A stretch of 49,823 nucleotides of DNA from Magnetococcales bacterium (GTDB lineage Bacteria > Pseudomonadota > Magnetococcia > Magnetococcales > JADFZT01): assembly GCA_015232395.1 (NCBI GenBank), contig JADFZT010000032.1:1-49823 (forward strand), written 5' to 3'. The notes under the pieces were generated by a model. The model was not told the DNA's origin. It ran no database searches and worked only from the letters and a program-made list of their open reading frames with translations. Shown here one piece after another: positions 43,290 to 49,823 of this stretch. The translations under genes and the position numbers were made by a program. Numbering within the stretch: position 1 is the first letter of the stretch; the number at the start of each line of letters is the position of its first letter.

Positions 43290-43618
43290 CGGTCGATCTC
43301 CAGTTTGATCAAGTCGGTCTGAATGGGGGGCCTTTTCCACACGCATTTACAGCCCCACTCTTTTTAAGCCCGTCCCCCTTACCCGGACTGATACCACAAA
43401 TCCTTTCGAATGTCATTTAGTTCCGTGCAGTTGCCTGATAGATGGCTCTTTCCCGGAGCGGTCTTGGAGAGGTTTTTCTGTTCTTTTTTCAGGCAGCTGA
43501 AGGAGGGGGCTGGGCGCTACCTTTGCAACCGGCAGCTCCAGATAATCCTCTCTGCCAACCTCTCATTTGACCCCAATCCGCTGCTGGAAAAGTTTTGAAG
43601 CCAAATGATTCTCACTTA
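43290..43618. other. Intergenic stretch between nifU-like gene and tolC-like gene
   Basis: It should hold the promoter of the nifU-like/ampD/mpl/yqgE run. A 62-codon frame on the plus strand (43410-43598) lacks a ribosome site and family resemblance, so it is not called. I saw no repeat or RNA gene. Confidence 0.45.
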
Positions 43619-45160
43619 CTAAGAGAGAGTCCCTATTTCAATCCCAAGTTCCCCCGCATCCAGGCGTCCGATGGATTGTAGCAGGCGATATTGGGAAAAA
43701 AGATAGGCATAGCGGCTTTTGGCGAGATCGGTTTCAGCGGAAAAAAGTTCGTTCTGGGCATCGAGCAGGTCCAATGCGGTGCGTGCGCCTACTTGAAACT
43801 CCTGCTCCATACCCAACGCCGCATCCCGGGCCGCTTCCACCACCGCTGCGAAGGCGGCCATGGAGGCTTCAGCGGTGCGATAATCGAGAAAGGCCTCTTC
43901 CACCTCCCGGGCGGCCTGGCGTAGCAGCCGGTCTTTTTGGGCCTGGGCGGCGTCCCGCTCCGAGCGGGCTTGGGAGATGAAGGATTCGGTCATGCCTCCG
44001 GAATAGATGGGCAGTTCCACCCCGACGCCGATGGCAAAGGTATCCACCGGATCACTGCGCCCGCTCACCCGTTGGTTCCAGGAGCGGCTGGCGCTGGTGG
44101 AGAAGGAGACCACCGGATGATGACCGGCTTTTTCCATATCGATTTCAAGCTCTGCCACCTGTAAGCGCTTTTGGATGGCGACAATATCGGGGCGTTGGTG
44201 GACTTTGGTGAGAAGTTCCGACAAGGGCTGGCCGAGTACGGATTCCGGAACAGGCGGCAGCAGCAATCCATCCTGGGGGGGGGCTCCGACCACCTCTTCA
44301 AAGCGGGCGATGCTGACGGCGATATCATTTTTGGCGCTGATCTGATCCGCCACCGCCAGGGCCAGCCGCGCTTTGGCCTGGCTCACATCGGTGCGGGTGA
44401 TCTCCCCCACCCGAAACCGCGCCTGGGTAGCTGCGAGATGGCGCTTGGTTACCCCATGATTGTTTTCCGCCAGCCGGGCGACCTCTCTGGCCTGCAATAG
44501 ATCCACTGACACCTGGGCCAGCTCCAGCAAAATCCCCTGATGTACCGCCGCCAGATCGGATTCAAAGGCATCCACATAGGGTTGGACCTGCTTCATCGCC
44601 ACCCACAGCCCGCCATCGTAGAGGGACTGGCCGAGGCTCAAGCCAATGGTGGCCGGGTCGCTGGTGGAGCGTCCCTCTTCATAGTCGCTGCTGTTGTGGG
44701 TTTTGGAGGCGGAAAAGTTGAGATTGGGATAGAGAGCCGCCTTGCTCTGAACAATCCGCTCCCGGGCAGCGCTCAGGTTGGCCTGGGCTTCCTGGGCTTT
44801 GGGGTTTTTGGTCAGAGCCGCCTCGGCGGCCGCAGCAAAGGGGGTCAGTTCCTGGGGGGTGGTGGCCAGATCAGAGTGGTCACCAGCACCCCGCATCTCG
44901 CCATTTTCATCAGCAAGGCTTGGGGCTTGGGCCAGCACCATCGATTCGTGGGGAGAGTGGTTTGGATCATCCCCATGGTCGACACTCTGTGCTTGGGCTT
45001 TGCGTGCGTTGATGGCGTTGCCTTGGGCAGCCATGGTGGTGGAGCCCGTCAGACTGGGGGTAACCTGGACACGGGAAAAATCCTGATTGGCTTCACTCCA
45101 ACCGGAAGTTGGCAGAAAGCCCCAGGCACACAGGGAAAGGATCGGAAGCAATCGTTTCAT
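43619..45160 (-). CDS. TolC-family outer-membrane efflux/secretion protein
   Basis: The 513-residue protein has a signal peptide (LLPILSLCAWGFLPTSGWS). The OEP repeats follow: ARERIVQSKAALYPNLNF, GLSLGQSLYDGG and FRVGEITRTDVSQAKARLA in the first half, then VEEAFLDYRTAEASM and FQVGARTALDLLDAQNELF in the second. These trimeric barrels link to type I secretion or RND pumps. About 85 residues between the signal peptide and the first helix (Asp/His/Gln rich) exceed the usual TolC N-terminus. A 9-G run (44275-44283) lies in the gene. The ATG overlaps the stop of the oxoamine synthase gene. No pump or fusion protein is adjacent. Confidence 0.9.
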   Translation of the reverse strand: MKRLLPILSLCAWGFLPTSGWSEANQDFSRVQVTPSLTGSTTMAAQGNAINARKAQAQSVDHGDDPNHSPHESMVLAQAPSLADENGEMRGAGDHSDLATTPQELTPFAAAAEAALTKNPKAQEAQANLSAARERIVQSKAALYPNLNFSASKTHNSSDYEEGRSTSDPATIGLSLGQSLYDGGLWVAMKQVQPYVDAFESDLAAVHQGILLELAQVSVDLLQAREVARLAENNHGVTKRHLAATQARFRVGEITRTDVSQAKARLALAVADQISAKNDIAVSIARFEEVVGAPPQDGLLLPPVPESVLGQPLSELLTKVHQRPDIVAIQKRLQVAELEIDMEKAGHHPVVSFSTSASRSWNQRVSGRSDPVDTFAIGVGVELPIYSGGMTESFISQARSERDAAQAQKDRLLRQAAREVEEAFLDYRTAEASMAAFAAVVEAARDAALGMEQEFQVGARTALDLLDAQNELFSAETDLAKSRYAYLFSQYRLLQSIGRLDAGELGIEIGTLS

Positions 45161-46479
45161 GGCTTTTCCTCAATCATGTGGCGGATATAGGCGGGGGTGG
45201 ACTGGATGAAATCTAGCCATGCTCCCTCTCGCCAAGCCTTGGGAGGCAGTTTTAACCGGTCGGCCATCTCTTGCAACCCCATAAGAAGTTTTTCGATATG
45301 TTGGGGGGTGTGGGAGGCGTTGATGGTGACCCGGAGTCGGGACTCCCCCTGGGGTACCAGTGGGGGGGTGGCCGCCACACACAGAAGTCCTTTTTGATAG
45401 AGAATGTCCGCAGCCATGGTGGCTTTTTCCTCTGAACCCAAGAGGATGGGGATGATGGGGGAGGGGCGCAAGGGGATGTCGAGTCCCAGGGCCAGCATCC
45501 CTTTGAGGGTGGCGAAGGTGTTTTTCCAGAGCTGTTGGCGCAAAGAGGGCTCCTGCTCCATGATGTCAAAGGCGGTGATGATGCCAGCGGCCTGTTCGGC
45601 GGGCAGGCTGGAGGTAAAGCGATAGCCGGAAGCGGAGAGCTTGAGAAAGGCGATGATCTCGGGCTCTGCCACGACAAATCCCCCCAGTGCCCCGGCTGCC
45701 TTGCTGAGGGTGCCCATATGGATCTGAATGTGATCCTCCACCCCGAAATGTTCCGCCACCCCCCGTCCGTTCGGGCCGAAGAGTCCGGTACCGTGGGCGT
45801 CGTCGATCATCACCGTGGCCTGGTAGCGTCCGGCCAGTCGGGTGATCTGGTCGAGTGGCGCCAGATCCCCATCCATGCTGAAAACCGCATCGGTGACGAT
45901 GAGTATTTTTTGGCCCTGGTTTTCCTCCAGCAGGGCCGCCAAATGATCCATATCCCCATGGCGATAGCGGTGGCAGGGGGTTTTGGCCAGGGTGATGCCC
46001 ATCTGGATGGAGCGGTGGTTCAGGGCGTCGGAGAGGATGAGCCCGGGTGGGGTTTCATCCGGGGGCTTGTTAAAAAAATGGTGGCTGAAATGTTGGGCCC
46101 GCATCAATCCGGGAATGGTGGCGACGTTGGCTAACAGCCCGGTGGCAAACACCATGGCGGCCTTGCCCCCCTTGAAGCGGGCGATGCGCTCTTCCAGCTC
46201 CTCCAGCAGCCGGAGATTTCCCCCCAGGCGGCGGGATTCACAGGTGCCCATGGTGTGTCGTCCAATCGCCTCCCGTCCCGATTCAATCACCTCGGGCCGG
46301 GTGGAGAGCCCCAGATAGTTGTTGGAGGAGAAGGAGAGAAAGGGGCGGCCCGCAATGGTAAATTCCGGGTTTGGCAGGCGGTCGATGGCTATTTCGGGGG
46401 GGGCTTGGCCATGGCTTTTGAGCCAGCTGTGACAGCGCCGGATTTCATCGGTCAGGGGGGTTGAACGATGGCTGGGCAT
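45157..46479 (-). CDS. Alpha-oxoamine synthase (BioF/Kbl/SPT-like PLP enzyme)
   Basis: The 440-residue fold-type I PLP enzyme has FSSNNYLGLSTRPEV, SRRLGGNLRLLEELEERIA, SDALNHRSIQMG, VMIDDAHGTGLFGPNGRG and the PLP-lysine motif MGTLSKAAGALGG. The family condenses an acyl-CoA with an amino acid (BioF with alanine, Kbl with glycine, SPT with serine). I cannot tell the substrate. No biotin gene is near, and coupling to a TolC-like gene is unusual for BioF, so a lipid-type or secondary role is possible. The C-terminus is about 40 residues longer than typical BioF. No clear ribosome site precedes the ATG at 46479. Confidence 0.88.
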   Translation of the reverse strand: MPSHRSTPLTDEIRRCHSWLKSHGQAPPEIAIDRLPNPEFTIAGRPFLSFSSNNYLGLSTRPEVIESGREAIGRHTMGTCESRRLGGNLRLLEELEERIARFKGGKAAMVFATGLLANVATIPGLMRAQHFSHHFFNKPPDETPPGLILSDALNHRSIQMGITLAKTPCHRYRHGDMDHLAALLEENQGQKILIVTDAVFSMDGDLAPLDQITRLAGRYQATVMIDDAHGTGLFGPNGRGVAEHFGVEDHIQIHMGTLSKAAGALGGFVVAEPEIIAFLKLSASGYRFTSSLPAEQAAGIITAFDIMEQEPSLRQQLWKNTFATLKGMLALGLDIPLRPSPIIPILLGSEEKATMAADILYQKGLLCVAATPPLVPQGESRLRVTINASHTPQHIEKLLMGLQEMADRLKLPPKAWREGAWLDFIQSTPAYIRHMIEEKP

Positions 46480-46582
46480 GAAGAGAGGCTCAAATGGCTG
46501 GAGCTGGGCGGCTGGTTATTAGACTACCAGGAGGCCCGGATGGGGGCAGCCCAATGGGGAATCGGCTGGCTGAACGACCGGC

Positions 46583-48499
46583 TCAGATATCCAGATTGCC
46601 CTGGGCAAAGGGGGCCTTTTCCTGAATAAACTTAAACCGCTCCGCCGGGCGCTTGCCCATCAGCCGGTCAAAGGTGCCGTCGGTCTCGGCGCTGTCATCG
46701 ACAAACACCCTGAGCAGTCGCCGGGTTTCGATATTCATGGTGGTCTCCCGCAGCTGCCCCGGGTCCATCTCCCCCAGCCCCTTGAAGCGGGAAATCTGGA
46801 TTTTTTCCCGGGCCATTTTTCGCTCCATGAGCTTCACCACCCGCTCTTTTTCCGCATCATCCAGGGCATAGGAGCTTTGGGCGCCCGCCTTGATGCGATA
46901 GAGGGGGGGTTGGGCCAGAAAAAGATGGCCTTGGGTGACCAGGGGGGGCATGAAGCGATAAAAAAAGGTCAGAAGCAGGCTGGCAATGTGAGCGCCATCC
47001 ACATCGGCGTCGGTCATGATGATGATCCGATTGTAGCGGATGGCCGAAACGTCGAATTGCTTGCCCGAGCCCGCACCGATAGCGGTGATGAGGGATTGCA
47101 CCTCGGTGTTTTTCTGGAATTTTTCCAGGTTGGCCTGTTCCACGTTGAGAATTTTTCCCCGCAGGGGCAGCACCGCTTGGGTGTGGCGGTCCCGGGCCTG
47201 CTTGGCGGAGCCCCCGGCGCTATCTCCCTCAACGATAAACAGCTCGGATTTGGCCGGATCCGTATGGATACAGTCCGTGAGCTTCCCCGGCAGGGTGAGG
47301 CGGGCCGTGGCGGATTTGCGCTTGACCTGGGTGGAGGCTTTTTTCCGACGCAGGCGCTCCTGCCCCCGCTCCACCACTGCTTCCGCCAGTCGGGTGGCCT
47401 GCTCCGGGCTGCCGTGAAGCCAGTGATCCAGATGATCCTTGACCACCGCTTCCACTTGCCTGGCAAGCCCGGTATTGGTGAGGCGTTCTTTGGTTTGACC
47501 GGCAAACTGGGGGTTGGAGATGAAGACGGAAAAGAGGGCGTAGAGCCCCCCAAAGACATCTTCAGCGGTGATGGTGAGCCCTTTGGGGAGGAGATTGCGG
47601 GACTCCATATATTCCCGAAAGCCCTTCACCAGCGCCGAGCGCAGGCCCGCTTCGTGGGTGCCGCCACCGGTGGTGGGGACCGAGTTGCAGTGGGAGAGGA
47701 GTTCCCCTTCCTCTTTCAGGGTCCAGGACATGGCCCATTCCAGCTTGCCTTTGCGCCCCTGACCAAACTGCTCCACGCTGCCTGCAAAGGGTTCGGTGGT
47801 GAGGGTCTCCTGGCCGGTCAACGCCTCCCTGAGATAGTCCACCAGGCCGTTGGGGAAGAAAAAAACATGTTCCTCTCCCTTCTCCTCCAGATTGACCCGG
47901 ATGGAGACCCCTTTGTTGAGGTAGGCCTTGGAGCGGCACATCTCCAAAATCCGCTCCGGGCGAAAAATCGTGTCGGTGAATATTTCGGGATCGGGCATAA
48001 AGGCGATCTGGGTGCCTTTGCGCCGGGAGTTGTCGAGCCGCTCCAGGGTGCCTTTGGGCAGGCCCTGTTCGAAGCGATGTTTAAATTTTCCCCCGTCCCG
48101 CTCCACAACCACTTCGGTCCAGGAGGAGAGGGCGTTGACCACGGAGATGCCGACGCCGTTCAATCCCCCGGAGGTGGCGTAGGCTTTGTTGTCAAATTTG
48201 CCCCCGGCGTGGAGGGTGGTGAGGATCACCTCCAGGGCGGAGCGATCCGGATAGCGGGGCATGGGATCCACGGGGATGCCCCGGCCATTGTCCCGCACGG
48301 TGATGGAGCCGTCCCGACCCATGGTGACCCAGATGCGGTCGGCGTGTCCGGCGGAGGCTTCGTCGGTGGCGTTGTCGAGGATTTCGGTGACCAGATGGTG
48401 CAGGGCACGGCTATCCACCCCCCCGATATACATGCCCGGGCGGCGGCGGACCCCTTCCAGTCCTTCCAATACCTCAATCTGTGAAGCGTCGTAGGTCAT
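46583..48499 (-). CDS. parE: DNA topoisomerase IV subunit B
   Basis: The 638-residue GHKL ATPase subunit has RRRPGMYIGGVDSRALHHLV, EILDNATDEASAGHA, RDNGRGIPVDPMPRYPDRSA and SGGLNGVGISVVNALSSW. The TOPRIM part has LFIVEGDSAGGSAKQARDR and MTDADVDGAHIASLLLTFFY. The IGGVDSRALHHL form and the length match alphaproteobacterial ParE rather than long GyrB. With ParC it separates linked chromosomes. The ATG at 48499 fits the N-terminal MTYDASQIEVLEGLEGV of the family. Confidence 0.95.
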   Translation of the reverse strand: MTYDASQIEVLEGLEGVRRRPGMYIGGVDSRALHHLVTEILDNATDEASAGHADRIWVTMGRDGSITVRDNGRGIPVDPMPRYPDRSALEVILTTLHAGGKFDNKAYATSGGLNGVGISVVNALSSWTEVVVERDGGKFKHRFEQGLPKGTLERLDNSRRKGTQIAFMPDPEIFTDTIFRPERILEMCRSKAYLNKGVSIRVNLEEKGEEHVFFFPNGLVDYLREALTGQETLTTEPFAGSVEQFGQGRKGKLEWAMSWTLKEEGELLSHCNSVPTTGGGTHEAGLRSALVKGFREYMESRNLLPKGLTITAEDVFGGLYALFSVFISNPQFAGQTKERLTNTGLARQVEAVVKDHLDHWLHGSPEQATRLAEAVVERGQERLRRKKASTQVKRKSATARLTLPGKLTDCIHTDPAKSELFIVEGDSAGGSAKQARDRHTQAVLPLRGKILNVEQANLEKFQKNTEVQSLITAIGAGSGKQFDVSAIRYNRIIIMTDADVDGAHIASLLLTFFYRFMPPLVTQGHLFLAQPPLYRIKAGAQSSYALDDAEKERVVKLMERKMAREKIQISRFKGLGEMDPGQLRETTMNIETRRLLRVFVDDSAETDGTFDRLMGKRPAERFKFIQEKAPFAQGNLDI

Positions 48500-48659
48500 G
48501 GCGGATTAAGTGGCAGCGGCTGTTTTCCCCGGGTTACTCAACAGGCCATGGCGGCGCGAGCCCCATCGGAGAGGGTCGCCGGGGAAGTGGGTTGTGCTGG
48601 ATGACCATGTGGGGAACGGCCCGGATGAAGCAAGGGGCGGTGGGCCGGGGGAGACGGGA

Positions 48660-48878
48660 TTATTTGTGACGGTAGGAAATACGGCCCTTGGTGAGGTCGT
48701 AGGGGGTCAGTTGTACCGTCACTTTGTCTCCCGGCAAAATCCGGATGTAGTGCTTACGCATCCGTCCGGAAATGTGGCACAGGAGTTTATGCTCGTTTTC
48801 CAGCTCCACCCGGAACATGGCGTTGGGCAGGTTTTCGAGAACCGTCCCTTCCATTTCCAAAACATCTTCTTTACTCAA
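48660..48878 (-). CDS. infA: Translation initiation factor IF-1
   Basis: The 72-residue OB-fold protein matches IF-1 over its full length: [39 protein letters not shown] and [15 protein letters not shown]. It binds the 30S A site during initiation. It lies 160 bases upstream of parE on the same strand. Confidence 0.98.
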   Translation of the reverse strand: MSKEDVLEMEGTVLENLPNAMFRVELENEHKLLCHISGRMRKHYIRILPGDKVTVQLTPYDLTKGRISYRHK

Positions 48879-49221
48879 AGCCTCATCCTCTTGGCTTTTG
48901 GGAAGGATCGGTCAGCGTTTATCGCCAAGGCAGACCACTCCCAAGAAAAAAGGATACAGGGTAGCCGTTTTTTTGGCGAAGTCAATGTAAATGCACCCCT
49001 CACGCCGTTGCTTCCCTCCTGGAGAGGGGATTCCCATTCTTTATTCACGTCCCATTCCTGATCCAACCCAGTGGAGGGATCTGTTTCAGGGAGGGCGCTT
49101 TTTTTCGGGGGCAATCACAGGCAATCCCAACCGGCAATCGATTCTTTTGGTGGGTATTGAACCGATTGTTATTCCAGATAAAAATGGTGGGATACAACCG
49201 GCAATCCCCACCGGCAATGAT
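48879..49221. other. Intergenic stretch upstream of infA with short direct repeats
   Basis: No convincing gene is present. CCGGCAAT occurs three times, at 49131, 49198 and 49211, within near-identical flanks (ACCGGCAATC). That may be a small decayed repeat. The infA promoter is expected just above 48878; I could not define its boxes. Confidence 0.4.
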
Positions 49222-49823
49222 TCACAGCTGAATGTAGGGGCCGTAGAGATAGGTGAGGAAGGCAAGCCAGCTTGGCAGGGTCTCAGGATCGATGCGTTGC
49301 AGGGCGAGGACGGCATAGCCGAAGGCCATGATGGCAAATAATATGGTGCAGCCACTCCGCAGCCGGGTCAGGTGATAGAGCCATTGTGTCTGTGCTTTTG
49401 GGGGTGGGGCTTGTTCGTCCTGTTTTTTTCGATGGTTCCAGATAATCGTCGTTTTGTCGCTCAGGATGAAAACAGTTGCCGTTACCAAAGCACTTGCCAA
49501 GCTCAGCCACTGCCAGGGGGCCAGGTTGAAAAAATCGAAGGCCCATAGATAGAGCAGGGAGGGCGCATGTAAAAGCGTCCCACTCTCCTTGATCACAATG
49601 ATTTTTTCGGGAGACACGGTGAGATAGGCCGTAGCGGCCACCACGAAGAGAGCCACCCCCCTACGCAGCCATTCCGACCGCCCACCATGGAGTTCCGTCA
49701 CCAGACACGCCCCCCACTCATTTTCATCCATTTGACGCTTTTTGGGGTAGGTGAAGAGATAAACCAGCGGGAAATAGAGCCAGCAGGTGGATTTCAGGCT
49801 CCAGCGGTAGAGGAGAGCGGGGA
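49222..49823 (-). CDS. Hypothetical membrane protein, 5' end beyond window
   Basis: The frame is open from the right edge to the stop at 49222. An ATG at 49731 exists, but the 30 upstream codons to the edge have no stop and read like a membrane protein (RWSLKSTCWLYFPLVYLFTY), so the true gene is probably longer. Further hydrophobic spans are GVALFVVAATAYLTV, WLSLASALVTATVFIL and ILFAIMAFGYAVLAL. A basic, polar loop (NHRKKQDEQAPPPKAQ) separates the last two. I do not recognise the family. Confidence 0.6.
   Translation of the reverse strand, partial: PALLYRWSLKSTCWLYFPLVYLFTYPKKRQMDENEWGACLVTELHGGRSEWLRRGVALFVVAATAYLTVSPEKIIVIKESGTLLHAPSLLYLWAFDFFNLAPWQWLSLASALVTATVFILSDKTTIIWNHRKKQDEQAPPPKAQTQWLYHLTRLRSGCTILFAIMAFGYAVLALQRIDPETLPSWLAFLTYLYGPYIQL

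Noticed and set aside
43410-43598. 62-codon plus-strand frame upstream of the tolC-like gene end
   Set aside because: No ribosome site, no family resemblance and convergent with the neighbouring gene. Kept only as intergenic.
48991-49341. 116-codon plus-strand frame opposite the right-edge membrane gene
   Set aside because: It overlaps a better supported minus-strand membrane protein and the short repeat stretch, with no ribosome site.

Overview
The window looks like the chromosome of a GC-rich Gram-negative proteobacterium. The evidence is an alphaproteobacterial-type ParE, a TolC-family outer-membrane protein, AmpD/Mpl murein recycling, YqgE, IF-1, abundant c-di-GMP signalling and ATGA-coupled operons. 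Gene content and style are compatible with a deep-branching alphaproteobacterium such as the Magnetococcales. That is an inference, because no 16S or other decisive marker is present.

Layout from left to right. (1) 1-800: the 5' part of an IS1380-type transposase on the minus strand, cut by the window edge and probably frameshifted. (2) 1166-8405: a signalling block on the plus strand. It encodes a YfiR-like periplasmic protein, a CHASE8-type hybrid histidine kinase with an HPt domain, a REC-PAS-PAS-GGDEF-EAL protein and a REC/sigma54-activator protein. (3) 9125-20751: five large exported proteins in tandem on the plus strand. Three carry triple SLH domains with paired cysteines. Four carry Pmp-like parallel beta-helix modules. 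One carries two DUF1566 domains. The last fuses an arylsulfotransferase-type propeller to a beta-helix module. (4) 20885-28938: a complete type III-B CRISPR effector operon, cmr1 to cmr6, on the minus strand with overlapping genes. A cas6-like gene (29364-30350) is transcribed divergently. No CRISPR array, cas1/cas2 or CARF effector is visible.

(5) 30368-36117: a cell-surface or polysaccharide region with three polytopic membrane proteins, a lipid-anchored-type SGNH hydrolase, and a 58-residue small ORF coupled to one of the membrane genes. (6) 36192-39987: a membrane haem (CXXCH) Tll0287-like sensor, an SQR-like flavoprotein, a REP/MITE-like repeat block and a globin-coupled diguanylate cyclase. 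(7) 40277-49823: housekeeping genes, namely tRNA-Leu(CAG), yqgE, mpl, ampD, a NifU-C-like scaffold, a TolC-family protein, an alpha-oxoamine synthase, parE and infA, then a membrane protein that runs off the right edge.

How it may work together: a periplasmic signal sensed through YfiR and the kinase is likely passed by phosphorelay to a c-di-GMP enzyme and a sigma54 activator. The adjacent tandem surface proteins are the most obvious candidate output, but I found no convincing -24/-12 promoter to prove it. The Cmr complex has an intact Cas10 GGDD motif and Cmr4 catalytic Asp, so it should be active if guide RNAs are supplied from arrays elsewhere.
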